This document shows positions 22,608-34,191 of a DNA stretch of 64,000 bases, piece after piece. Every line of letters starts with the position of its first letter. The stretch's first letter is position 1. The stretch is taken from assembly GCF_029168945.1 (NCBI RefSeq), contig NC_083604.1:46557686-46621685 (forward strand), written 5' to 3'. Below the pieces are notes generated by a model, which saw only the letters and a program-made list of their open reading frames with translations, was not told the origin of the DNA and ran no database searches. The position numbers and the translations under genes were made by a program. Source of the stretch: Cannabis sativa. Its lineage: Eukaryota; Streptophyta; Magnoliopsida; Rosales; Cannabaceae.

Positions 22608-24000
22608 TGTTGGATTTTGTGCCCTAACTAAAACCCTATTAATTTAATGTTGTGTTGAATTACATTTATCAATAAAGGGACATAATTGTTTTATTACTTG
22701 CTTAATATAATTTTTGGTTCACATGTGTGTTTCATGATCATATGTTTGATATATAAATTCTATTAAATTCTTATCACATTGCTATTAATGATTATTGTGT
22801 TGTCTACACAGTGAAAAATAATCAAAATTATGTGATTAAACTAATTAGTCCCATAACTTATCAGTATACAAGATTTATACTGATATGATAATCAATAATT
22901 TAGTTTACTTACACTTTTATAGTTAAATGTCTTTTTCAAGGCATTAGTAAAGTAAGCTTGTATTGGATGTATAGTTATACATTGGACTGGACCGATATTC
23001 ACAGTGAAAAAGATATCATAAACTTACTGTAATATTTTTTTAAGTAAATCTCACTTAGTTGATCTTAGATCAATGATCTCAATCTTGAGATGGTTAGGTT
23101 CTGGTTTGAGTGTATTATTTGTGTTTTTTGATTTGTTCATTAAAGCTGACTAATTGAACTGGCCCAGTACTTATATCTTGGAAACATAGTAGTGCAGTTA
23201 AGTGAGAGTGCTAATCATAGATACGAAATTAATAACTTCTATAAATAGAAGTGAAACGATGATTTCCTTCGAGCTTGGCTAAACGAGATTAATTGGTGGA
23301 GTATTCATTTCAATAATTATATTAGTTTATTGACATATTATTTACAAGTAGCTCTGTATTTAAAGGATAAAATACATTGAAGGGTAGAACGGTAAATTTT
23401 TCCCTACTCGATGTAAATCATCAATAGAGGATAATTGATTATTTAGATTGAAACAATGGATAATTCATAGCGTATCTATACTTAGTATAGAGCATTCTAT
23501 GTAATCAAGAGTGGAATTTCAAATTTATAGTGGAGTCAGGAGGAGTTAACAAGATAAAGAATTTACTTGGTAAATTCTAAAACTACTTATTGGGAGCTTA
23601 ATTATATAAACTCATGGTCTCTGTACTAGTTGAGATAATATTGTCTTGTAGACTCAGTTAATTGATTTTAATTAATCAATTAGAATTCTAAATTATACTA
23701 TATTTTATTTATGAATTTTCACTAAGCAAGTGCTTAATTAAGGAAAAAAAAGAGATTGTAGAGTTTGCTTATTAATTAAGAGACCTTGAAAGGTCTAATT
23801 AATAAATAGGTTAAATGACAATTTTATTTGATAATTAATTATAATTATTAAATAGATCAAATTGACATTTATGGAGATAGAATTAAAATATGGTATTAGA
23901 GAAAAGAAAGACAAGTTTTTAATAAAATGACAAAATTGAAATCTAAGAGGCCCTAAGACATTTCGGCCATAGGGTTTAAATCAAAGAAAATTTACATCCC
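22608..24000 (+). mobile_element. LTR fragment of the TGTTGG family
   Basis: The start TGTTGGATTTTGTGCCCTAA is the sense end of the same LTR family seen on the - strand at 7043-12051 and 45023-46908. Homology continues through the blocks about the Pro/TATA-like AT region and the CTCGATGTA region near 23405, and fades near 24000, so the 3' end is lost or too diverged. No target duplication could be set. It could be the 5' LTR of the Copia remnant downstream, but no primer-binding site supports this. Confidence 0.65.
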
Positions 24001-24252
24001 ATACTGTTTTTTTATTTTATTTTATTTATACTGTTGCACGGTAATTGTTTCTTTTTTTTTTACTGTGTTTAATATTTTTTTTTGAATTTCGGACAACAAG
24101 TCACGTGAATACTCATATCCCCAAAATATATAAGCATAAAAATTCAAATTTGTGATTTCATTATTCGTTATTAGATCAAAATTCAATAGTTTGATATTTT
24201 TAAAATTAATATTTATAGTTAAATTTATTTAGTAACCATTCATGGGTAATAC

Positions 24253-24342
24253 CATTATGACTTGGGAAAAGTTTCAGAAATTGTTCAACGTAAAGTACTA
24301 CAACGAAGCGGTCAGAAGTGCAAAAAGAAAAGAATTTATCAA
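24253..24342 (+). pseudogene. Gypsy gag scrap (30 codons)
   Basis: The frame encodes TWEKFQKLFNVKYYNEAV followed by RSAKRKEF. This matches position by position the gag core of the two Gypsy elements in this window (at about 33260-33335 on the - strand and 42635-42715 on the + strand). It is an isolated piece with no LTR or zinc knuckle attached. How it came here (filler DNA, old element or captured mRNA) is unknown. Confidence 0.7.
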
Positions 24343-24609
24343 TTACTGCTTGGCTGTTTAACACTAGCACAGTACCCCATGTCTTAAGAAACTCAATTAC
24401 TGGGAGTAACATCACTATTTTCTTATAATTATCGTTACCTTGAGAGTACTTACATAGATGTGCAACAAATTTCAATGCTCGTGTAACATATTGCTCTCGT
24501 ATACCATAACATAACCTATGTGTCCCTAAGTGATCAAAGAAGTGCCTTCATTAGTCCTTTACCATACTAAATCGCCCCGAGCCTTCTTGATCATGAGATA
24601 ATTGCTCCA

Positions 24610-26385
24610 TATAATTCCCAAAAAAATGGTGAAATGGAAAGAAAAAATAGAACCTATATTCAGATGGTTAATGCTATGCTATTAAATACAAATTTGAGTT
24701 TTACATTGTGGGGAGAGACATTGCAAATGGTATTTCACATTCTTAATTGAATTCCTTTAAAGAAAGGTTCAATATCACCATATGAACTATGAAAAGGCAA
24801 GATGTCCAATATTGAATATTTTAAAGTATTAGGGTGTTTAGCTTATTACAAAAATACCAATTCTAAAAGGATCAAGTTGGGTCTTAGAGCTATAATGTGT
24901 GTATTTGTGGGCTATGCCTCAAATAGTAAAACTTATAGATTATTGAATATGAAATCTAGTGTAATAGTTGAATCTAGAAATGTAGAATTCTTTGAAAAAA
25001 AATTGCATGATCACAATAAAACTCAAGAATTCATCTTTAATGAAGAATCTCAAGACATGACTTATTCAAAGGTTGTAGAGAAACCACTATTGCCAAGAAG
25101 AAGCCAAATGCTTGAAACGCTAAGATTTTATTAATGGCAACTACCAAATAGAAATCTTATATTTAGTAGATGGTGACCATAAGAAACTGAAAAATGATAT
25201 ACCCTATGATACTTTAAATTGAAGGTGATATTAAGACTTTTCAGGAAGCAATGTCATCAAGATATGTCACTTTTCGATTTAATTATATCTAACTACACTT
25301 GGGAAGCAGTTGATCTACAATTTGGATCAATGCCTATAGGATGTAAGGAGTATTTAGAATTAAATGCAATATTGATAGAACCATCCAAACCTATATGGCT
25401 AGATTGGTGGCCAAAGGATATAGGCAAAAAGAAGAAACATATTACATTAATACTTATGCTTCGGTAGCAAAAATCATTTCCACTAGATTGTTGTTTGCTT
25501 CGTCATCCATACACAACCTACATGTTCATCAAATGGATATCAAAATAAAATTCATTAATGGATAACTCGATGAGGAGGTTTACATGGAACAACCAAAATG
25601 TTTTGGTCTAAAGGGAAATGAACACAAGGTCTATAAACTTGTGAGGTCACTATATGGACTTAAACAAGTACCAAAACAATGGCACAAAAAGTTTGATCAA
25701 GTCATTACTTCTAATTGTTTCAAACACAAGACCACTGACAAATGTTTATACTTTAAGGCATGTGATAATGTGATCATTTTGGTGTGTGTTTATCATGGAT
25801 GATATGTTTATACTAAGCAATGACTTAAGAGGAATAAAAAAACAAAAAATAAAAATCCTATCTTTAACTTTTAAGATTAAGGACATTAGAGAGGTTGATA
25901 CCATCTTAAGGATAAAAATGCATTAAGTCAAACTCACTATATTAAAAAGGTAATTAACAAGTTTAATCATCTTAGTATCAAAGAAGCAAACACACCATTC
26001 AATTCAAGAGAAAAACTCACTAAGAATAAAGGAATAGTGGAGTATGCAAGTACATTAGGCAGCCTAATGTATGTCGCTCAATGTACAAGAGCAGACATAG
26101 CATATGTGGTGAGAAAACTTAGAAGATATGCTAGCAATCCAAGTGGCAAACATTGGAGAGCAATATGAAGAGTTTTTGTTCACCTTAAAAGAACCAAACA
26201 CATAAGCCTCCAATATCTCAGATTTTCTAAAAGTACTTGAAGGATATTTCGACGCTAGTTAGATATCAAGAGTGGGAGATAACTCTTCCACAACCGGTTG
26301 GGCATTCACTTTAGGTGGAGGTACAATTTCTTGTGGTTCCAAGAAACAAACATGCCAAGCCACTCAACTATGGAATAAAAGTAGA
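24610..26385 (+). pseudogene. Ty1/Copia pol remnant (integrase end, RT, RNase H)
   Basis: The pieces occur in Copia order but in several frames. At 24615-24800 is the end of the integrase core (ERKNRT...NAMLLN...LWGE). At 24802-25010 the integrase C-terminus has GCLAYYKN...VGYASNSKTYRL. At 25465-25805 reverse transcriptase pieces include MDIKIKFINGX and LYGLKQVPKQWHKKFD. At 26050-26140 is LMYVAQCTRADIAYVV, and at 26265-26370 the RNase H block STTGWAFTLGGG...SKKQTCQA. Stops and frameshifts are frequent, and part of RT, including the YxDD region near 25800, is broken. No gag and no paired LTRs were found. It is a dead remnant; the lineage (Tork-like) is a guess. Confidence 0.85.
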
Positions 26386-26589
26386 GAGAGAGAGAGACAG
26401 AGAGAAGAGAGATGAGGGCGGCTGATACTTTAGGTTTAAGGTTAAAGTATAATGAGTTTATATAGAAGGGGTTTTATGTAACCTTAAATTTTGGGTATTT
26501 TTTCAATTGACATGCGTAATTTTAGAACAGATGCAAAGTAACCCTGGGGCTATAAACTAACGTAAATTATCAAAATATCAGTTGGTACA

Positions 26590-26920
26590 TTCGATGTTCA
26601 TCGAAAATGGAGATTGGTGGGAGCATGATGTTCCTAATGGTAGTAATTGGTATTGGAGGCAAATTATGACGGTAAAAAAATTAGATTAAAGATCATATGG
26701 ATAGAATTGAGTTTTTACAACATAATTTTTTTATTAACAATTTTTATCAAAAGTTCTTTTCTAGGAATCATAAAAGGAAGTGGGACACCAAGATTTGGTG
26801 TCGGATGAGCACTCCCAATGATTGTTTGGCTTGCTATGTAACCAAAGATAGATTGATGTATTTTGGGCACTTAACCGAGAATTATTGCTTGATTTGTGAT
26901 AGTATGATTGAAACCCATGA
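26590..26920 (+). pseudogene. LINE (L1-type) ORF2 remnant with zf-RVT motif
   Basis: Translation gives DWWEHDVPNGSNWYWRQIM, then from 26697 a frame with KWDTKIWCRMSTPNDCLACY and KDRLMYFG...YCLICDSMIETHD. This is the zinc-binding domain found after the reverse transcriptase of plant L1-type LINEs (tryptophans, LxTKDRL, CxxC, ETHDxLFF). The frame is cut at 26920 by the Gypsy insertion and appears to resume at 36566 with DLFFS, consistent with one LINE split by that element. Only the 3' end of ORF2 remains. Confidence 0.75.
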
Positions 26921-29220
26921 TGTAACACCCTAACTAGCATAGGCGTATTACGTGATTTTCAAACATACTGTGCAGCTCGTTGCTAATCAACGAGGTTTTA
27001 TGGAAAACGTGATTAATTAAAATTTTTGCTTTTTAATTAAACTTGTAAAACATTTATATAAAATAGTCGGGATCCCGATTACAAAACCATTTACAAAAAG
27101 TTTACTGTCTGTACAAAATACTTGTCGCCTAGCGACTAATTACAAAAATAGCCTTGCTGTCTCGAGGATCGTACGCTCCAGGCCTAACCGCCCCGACATG
27201 TACAATCTTCACCAGCTCGCTCTCACGGTCCATCAGCCTTAGCCTTGCCCTTACCTACACATAAACATAGAACTGTGAGTCGACAGACTCAGTAAGAAAA
27301 GCATAATAATAATCATACATAAATCCCGAGTCATGATCAGACGCCCATACCCCTGACCATAACCCTAACTGCCGTGTCCAACACGATACTGAGTCCTGAA
27401 CGTTCATAGGGACGGTACTATTGACAAGTAACAGCCTATACTCGGTCGAACTGATCATACTCCAGCTGCTAGTCATACTCTAGCCTGTACCGATGTGTTA
27501 CAGTATCAGCCTATACTCGGTCGAACTGGTCATACTCCAGCTGCTAGTCATACTCTAGCCTGTACCGATGTGATATGTCAAATAGTACGGAACCACCAAC
27601 CTAAGTATCAGCCTATACTCGGCACACTGGTCATACTCCAGCTGCTAGTCATACTCTAGCCTGTGCCGATGTGATACAGTGTCAGCCTATACTCGGTCGA
27701 AGTGGTCATACTCCAGCTGCTAGTCATACTCTAGCCTGTACCGATGTGACACAGTCGGATGGTTCGAAGCCAACATACATATCTAATGTAATCTAACAGG
27801 CTTCCTAACATGCACGCTAAACATGTAATCTATATATGCATACTGTTATACTAATCTTACCTCAATTCCGAATTCAGGTGTGCCGGTCAACCTGACTGGA
27901 ACGAACTGCGCGGCGGATTACAGGCTCCTAAACCATAACAATCACAACACTATAAGTGATACGCTAAATCACTTCCCGGGGACTTAAACTAGGAACTAAA
28001 AGTTTCCCTATCGATAAAAAGCATGGCAATACCCCAAATAACATAAAAACGAGGAAATCTAGGGTTTCTGAAAATCACCCAACCGGCAGACAGGTTTTCC
28101 AACCGGAATTCTGGTTCTGGAAATTTTCAAAACCCATCCGGAATTCCGGATGCACAACTGGAATTCTGGTTCCTCGTAGGAATTTTTCAAAAATTCACAC
28201 AAAGCTCAAATCCAATCCAAACAATACCAAAACTTCCAGACCTGTTCTAAATGTCCCATATAACAATTCTAAAGCAACAAAACCACCCAGAATTCACAGA
28301 ATCAAAAATCACCATTGGAGGTTCAAGATTGAGTTCAAAACTCAAAACTTGACAAATCCCTCCAAACAGCCACTAAAACAAGCATAATTCAACATATTTC
28401 AACATCATTTAACACCAGATTACCCTACCTAACCATAACAGCAACCACAACAACGAAAATCAAGAATTTGCTTTGAAAACCAAACTTTTGAGCTAGAAAT
28501 CACAAACTTAAACAAGGTAGCAAGCATGCATTATAACCTAGTTAATCCATTCATTTTAGACATAATTAAGCTTCTGAAAACATAATCAAAAACCTAGCAA
28601 CACTACAGCCACAAAACTCAAAGCATGCAATAATCATACTTTCACCAAAATTTCAAGAACTTAAAGAAAAGCTAAGGGAAACATACCAACAACTTGAGAT
28701 CACTAAAATTTGCTAAAAAGGAGCTTGAATCACCAAGAAAATGGCCAGCTTCTTGCTGCACCAAGAGGCCGAAAAGAGAGAGAAAAGAGAGAGGGAGTTT
28801 CTTTGAAATTTTTTCTAATTTTGTCTAAGTTGGAAAAATGAAAATAAATTCACATAACCCCGTTTTTACTTCAGCCAATAATCACATTAATTAACATTTA
28901 ATTTAACCAAATAAAGTCCACTAAAGGACAAAATATCATTGGGGCAAAAAGACCATTTTGCCCCTCCACACTAAAATAACATAAAGAGCACTAAAGGGGT
29001 ATTTTGGGAAATGCTATGTTGTGATTTTACTGAGCCAAACACCGAGTTCCATGTTACCGGGCACCGAAAATGCAAAATTATGAAAACTACTAAATGACAT
29101 AAAATGCATCTCAGAATTCAATAATAACAGTATAAATAATTATTTAAATAGCTATAAATAATTTTCATAATTAAACATGATTAACTGCTAATTTCTAAAT
29201 TAAACTAAGCGGTCTTTACA
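26921..29220 (-). repeat. 3' LTR of the Gypsy chromovirus
   Basis: 2300 bp, TGTAACACCC to GGTCTTTACA on the + strand. It is 69 bp shorter than its partner, mainly from one deletion near 29010, where the partner has an extra block (36285-36355). It contains a four-unit array at 27443-27755 and remnants of the CCGG palindromes at 28100-28170. Confidence 0.95.
27443..27755. repeat. Tandem array inside the LTR
   Basis: Four units share CAGCCTATACTCGG, TGGTCATACTCCAGCTGCTA and GCCTGTACCGATGTG, with spacers of unequal length. Three related units lie in the solo LTR at 9765-10005 and four in the other LTR at 34705-35030. Each unit holds two near copies of GGTCATACTCC. Confidence 0.85.
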
Positions 29221-29240
29221 ACTATTCCCCTTTTAAAAGG
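29221..29240 (-). promoter_or_regulatory. Polypurine tract of the Gypsy element
   Basis: Read on the - strand this is a purine run (AAAAGGGGAATAG) directly before the 3' LTR, the usual primer site for plus-strand DNA synthesis. Confidence 0.8.
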
Positions 29241-31744
29241 ATTTCGTCCCCGAAATCTAACCTGAATAACTCTGGATATTGAGCTCTCGTATCTGACTCT
29301 AGCTCCCAGGTGGCTTCCTCCACCTTGCTGTTTCTCCAGAGAACTTTGACCAATGCTATGGTCTTATTCCGAAGGACTTTATCCTTTCTATCCAGGATCT
29401 GCACTGGCTGTTCTTCGTAAGACATATCTGGCTACAGTTCTAGGCTCTCATAACTGAGTATATGAGAGGGATCTGAAACGTATTTTCTCAACATCGAGAC
29501 ATGGAATACGTTGTGAACTGCTGATAAAGCTGGAGGCAATGCTAACCGGTATGCCACTTGACCTATCTTCTCGAGAATTTCAAAAGGTCCTGTAAATCTA
29601 GGGCATAACTTGCCTCTTTTCCCGAAACGTTTGATCCCCTTCATTGGAGACACTTGTAAAAACACATGGTCCCCTACTTGGAACTCAACATCTCTGCGTT
29701 TCGGGTCTACATAACTTTTTTGTCTACTCTGTGAGGCAAGCATTCTAGCTTTTATTTTCTCTATTGCCTCATTGGTCCGTTACACTGACTCCGGACCTAA
29801 GTATTTCCTCTCCCCTGTCTCATCCCAGTGGATGGGAGATCTACACTTCCTACCGTATAACAGTTCATAGGGAGCCATCCCTATCGTACTCTGATAACTG
29901 TTGTTGTAAGAAAATTCTATCAACGGTAGGTATTTATTCCAAGAGCCTTCAAAATCCATAACACAGGCTCGTAACATGTCCTCCAATATCTGAATTGTCC
30001 TTTCGGACTGACCATCTGTCTGAGGATGGAATGCTGTACTAAATTTCAGTTTTGTACCCATTGCTCGTTGCAAACTCTGCCAAAACTTGGAGGTGAACTT
30101 CGGATCCCTATCCGAAACTATAGACTTCGGTACCCCGTGAAGTCTTACAATCTCTCTAACATACAATTCTGCCAATCGATCCACTGTAAATGTTGTTCTA
30201 ACAGGCAAAAAATGAGCAGATTTCGTGAATCGATCCACCACTACCCAGATGGAATCAAACAAACCCGTGGTTCTAGGTAACCCGACCATGAAATCCATCG
30301 TGATATCTTCCCACTTCCATTCAGGTAGGGTTAGAGGCTGCAACAACCCTGCTGGTCTCTGATGTTCAGCCTTAATCTGCTGACACGTGAGGCATCTCGA
30401 TACGAATTCTACCAAATTCTTCTTCATACCGCTCCGCCAGAAGTACGGTTTAAGATCTTGGTACATTTTAGTGGTGCCGGGATGCAGAGAATAAGGGGTA
30501 GAATGAGCCTCCTCAAAGATCTCATTCCTGAGTTCCACATTACTCGAAACACAAACCCTAGCTTTATACAGAAGCATCCCGTTGTCTGACACTGAGAAAT
30601 CCCTGGCTTGACCAGCCAAAACCTCATCTCTGATTTTCACTAACTCTGGATCAGTCATCTGAGCGGCTTTAATTCTTTCCAACAGATCAGATTGCAGCAT
30701 TAAGTTGTGAAGCTGACCTACCACAAACTCAATGCTGGATCTAACCATATCCTCCGCTAGCTGAGGTGAGATCTGAATCATGCTAGCTACCTGCCCGGGA
30801 CCCTTCATGCTCAGGGCATCAGCCACTACATTGGCCTTCCCAGGGTGATAGAGAATCTCACAGTCGTAATCTTTCACTAATTCCAACCAACGCCTCTGTC
30901 TCATGTTCAAATCTTTCTGAGTAAAGAAATACTTGAGACTTTTATGGTCGATATAGATTTCACAGCTTTCTCCGTAAAGGTAATGCCGCCAGATCTTCAA
31001 AGCAAAGACCACCGCGGCCAACTCTAGATCATGAGTCAGGTATCGCTGTTCATAATCCTTTAACTGACGGGAGCCATAAGCGATACCCCGATCGGCTTGC
31101 ATCAGCACACACCCCAGACCCTGTCTGGATGCATCACAATAAACTACGAATTTTTCGTTGTCTGAAGGCAAAGCTAGCACTGGAGCGGTAATCAATCTCT
31201 GTTTCAGCTCCTGAAAACTAGCTTCGCACTTGTCTGACCAGACAAACCGCTGATTCTTCTTTGTAAGTTCGGTTAAGGGTGTTGAAATTTTAGAAAACCC
31301 TTCCACGGACCTACGATAATACCCAGCTAAGCCCAAGAAGCTTCTAATCTCTGTCACTGTCTTCAGTCTCGGCCAATCCCTGACGGATTCGATCTTCCCG
31401 GGATCCACCTTGATCCCATCTTTACTAACGATGTGCCCTAAGAAGGACACCTGAGATAGCCAGAATTCACATTTCTTGAATTTGGCATAAAGCTTGTGTT
31501 CCCGAAGCCTTTGCAATACCATCTGAAGATGTAACTCATGCTCCTCTTCTGATTGAGAGTACACAAGGATGTCGTCGATAAACACAATCACACAGATATC
31601 GAGGAAATCCTTGAATACTCTATTCATCAAATCCATAAACGCTGCAGGAGCATTGGTTAGTCCAAACGACATAACCAGGAATTCATAATGTCCATACCTA
31701 GTACGGAAAGCTGTCTTCAGAATGTCCTCCTCTCGGATTTTCAA
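29222..31744 (-). pseudogene. Gypsy pol, second part: RT, RNase H, integrase, chromodomain
   Basis: The frame starting at 31744 continues reverse transcriptase after a frameshift. It contains [20 protein letters not shown] and the catalytic FIDDILVYS (about 31556-31585). The RNase H start [13 protein letters not shown] is near 31140. The integrase zinc-binding block [11 protein letters not shown]...CLTCQQ lies at about 30380-30490, and the core's [11 protein letters not shown] at about 30006-30030. A TAA at 29780-29782 interrupts the integrase C-terminus and a TAG at 29432-29434 precedes the last piece. That last piece (29222-29425) has VLRNKTIALVKVLWRN and EATWELESD, the chromodomain fold that targets such elements to marked chromatin in other plants. 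Apart from these stops the coding sequence is well preserved, indicating a fairly young copy. Confidence 0.93.
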
Positions 31745-33909
31745 CTGATGATAACCCGAGTGGAGATCAATCTTAGAAAAGCTGTCTTCCCCTGAAGTTG
31801 ATCAAACAAATCATCGATTCTAGGTAGTGGATATTTATTCTTCACTGTTAGCTTGTTCAATTCTCTGTAATCGATGCACATCCTCATAGTTCCATCTTTC
31901 TTCTTGACGAATAAAACCGGGGCTCCCCAGGGTGACACACTAGGCCGAATAAACCCTATGTCAAGCAACCCCTGGAGCTGAATCTTTAATTCCTTAAGTT
32001 CAGCTGGAGCCATTCTATACGGGGCTTTGGAAATCGGTTCCACCCCTGGTGCCAAATCTATTGCGAAGTCAATCTCCCGCTGAGGTGGTAACCCTGGAAG
32101 TTCTTCGGGAAAAACATCTAAAAATTCCCGAACCACCTTGATGTCCTCTGGCCGAATGGTATCTGGCCGAGTGGTGTCCATCACCACGGCCAGAAACCCT
32201 AAACAACCGCCATGCAATAATTCTTTAGCTGACATGGCCGAAATCACCGGGATCCGGGATCCCCGAACTGAACCAACAAACACAAAAGGTTCATCACTTT
32301 CCTGTTGGAAGATCACCATCTTCCTCTTGCAATCAATACTAGCCGAATATTTCGATAGGAAATCCATTCCTAAAATAATATCGAACTCTACTAAGCTCAT
32401 CTCTATCAAGTCAGGGCTTAACTCTCTACCATCTATTTTGATCGGCATAGACCTAATCCACCTTTTGGAGATAACTAACTCTCCGCCAGGTAATAGGGTT
32501 CCAAACCATGATTCATATCTATCATACGGTCTATCCAATTTACTAAAGACTCTGGTTACCACATAAGAATGTGTGGCCCCAGAATCAAACAGCACTGAGT
32601 AATACGAGTTATTAACTGATAGCTGACCTGTTACAACTGAGGGGCTGGCATCTGCATCAGCCTGAGTGATGGCAAACACCCTAGCTGGAGTGGGTCTCGC
32701 CGGAGCCCTCGGTGCCTCTGATCGGAGCTGGGGACAATCCCTCTTGAAGTGTCCGGGCATGCCACAGTGAAAGCATCCCTGACCTTTGCACTCACCCTGA
32801 TGGTGCCTTTTGCAGCTGGGGCACTCAGGATAGGAAAACCGGGTCTCTGCACCACTATGACGACTACCTCTACTCTGGTTCCCTCGGAACCTCTTGTTCT
32901 GACTCGAGCCACCGGATGCAGTGGATGCTCTCCTCTTCTGGTCCATGACCGCACCACTACTCCCCCTGCTAAAGCCTGATGCAGGAGGGGTAGGAGCCCC
33001 GCCACTCGCTGGAGTACTAGCTGACTCCGACATACATCCAACTACGCCCTCAGCTCGCAGTGCCTTCTCCACCATCTCAGCATAGGTGGTCTTGTCATTA
33101 GTGGTGATCATCAAGTCATGTTTAATCTTCACATTTAACCCGTCCAGATACTTCTCCTTTTTGCTGAAGTCGGTTGGCACTATTCCCGAGGCTAACCTCG
33201 CCAACCGGTCGAACTGAGTAGTATACTCTGTCACGCTCATATTCTCCCGCTGGGTCAGGTGGGTGAACTCTTTCCTCTTGGCGCTTCTGACCGCCTCATT
33301 ATAATATTTTGCGTTGAAGAGTTCCTGGAACCTTTCCCAGGTCATGGTGGTGACATCATGGATCTGAGACACCATGTCCCACCAGACTAGAGCGTCTTCT
33401 TGGAACTGGAAGGTGGCACACACCACCCTGTCATTACCGGTGACCCCCATAAAGTTCAAAATTCTGGTGATCACCGTTAGCCACTGTTCGACCTTCATCA
33501 CATCTGGACCTCCCAGAAAAACCAGAGGTGCTTGCTTCCGAAACCTTTCATACAAAGGTTCCATTCTGTTAGCCGCTACTACCAATTCGGCCTGAGCAGC
33601 AGGGGCGGGTGCCACTGGAACTTCTAGCACAGGCACTGCAGGAGCCCCCTGCTGCCTCAATCTCTGAATCTCAAGGTCTTGCTCTTCAATTCTGGCTTGC
33701 ATTTCAGCAAACCTAACTTCCCAATTCTGGGCTCCCTGATAGGCTTGGGCAGCCTGGGCAGCCTGTGGCGGGTTCTCATCACCCCGACCACGAGCCCTAC
33801 CCCTGGGACCTCTACCTCGGCCCCTAGCTTGCGGGGGAAACTGAGCTCCCTATCCCTGATTCGATCCTACTGAATTGCCCTGGCTCATGGTAGTCTGCCT
33901 GGCGTCCAT
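31741..33909 (-). pseudogene. Gypsy gag-protease and start of reverse transcriptase
   Basis: The likely start ATG is at 33907-33909 (MDARQTTMSQGN). An in-frame TAG at 33850-33852 then cuts the frame, and the next Met is at 33702. The gag core ([15 protein letters not shown] to [14 protein letters not shown]) lies at about 33500-33260. An RG-rich nucleic-acid-binding stretch follows, then a zinc knuckle [14 protein letters not shown] at about 32735-32780. The aspartic protease motif [10 protein letters not shown] is near 32590. RT begins with [14 protein letters not shown], and the frame is lost at about 31775-31785 by a one-base change in a homopolymer, ending at 31741. Without the nonsense and frameshift this would be one gag-pol frame, as in related chromoviruses. 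Confidence 0.93.
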
Positions 33910-34175
33910 CTAGTCGGAACCGCCTGCGAAACCAAGAGTTGGCATATCAGGTCATGTTCAAGGAGAGCTTACTGAAGCCGCTTAATTTGGAAATTAAAAA
34001 CGAAACATGCGCCTATTCTACTACCAGGCTACTAACATGCTTCCTATCAGGCTTTTCTTATTTCATAAAAATTAAATAAACTACTAAAGCAATAAAAGCT
34101 TACTGAACCGTAGAACGAGCTAACTGTTGATGATGATTGTACATGTCGTGACGATCTTCGGAAGACAACCTGGCG

Positions 34176-34190
34176 GCTCTGATACCAAAA
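34176..34190 (-). promoter_or_regulatory. Primer-binding site, tRNA-Met type
   Basis: On the - strand the sequence one base after the 5' LTR reads TTTTGGTATCAGAGC, complementary to the 3' end of plant initiator tRNA-Met and typical of Gypsy chromoviruses. Confidence 0.88.
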
Positions 34191-34191
34191 T

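Noticed and set aside
24206..24475. 89-codon frame on the - strand
   Set aside because: No recognisable family, overlaps the + strand gag scrap, and lies in transposon debris.
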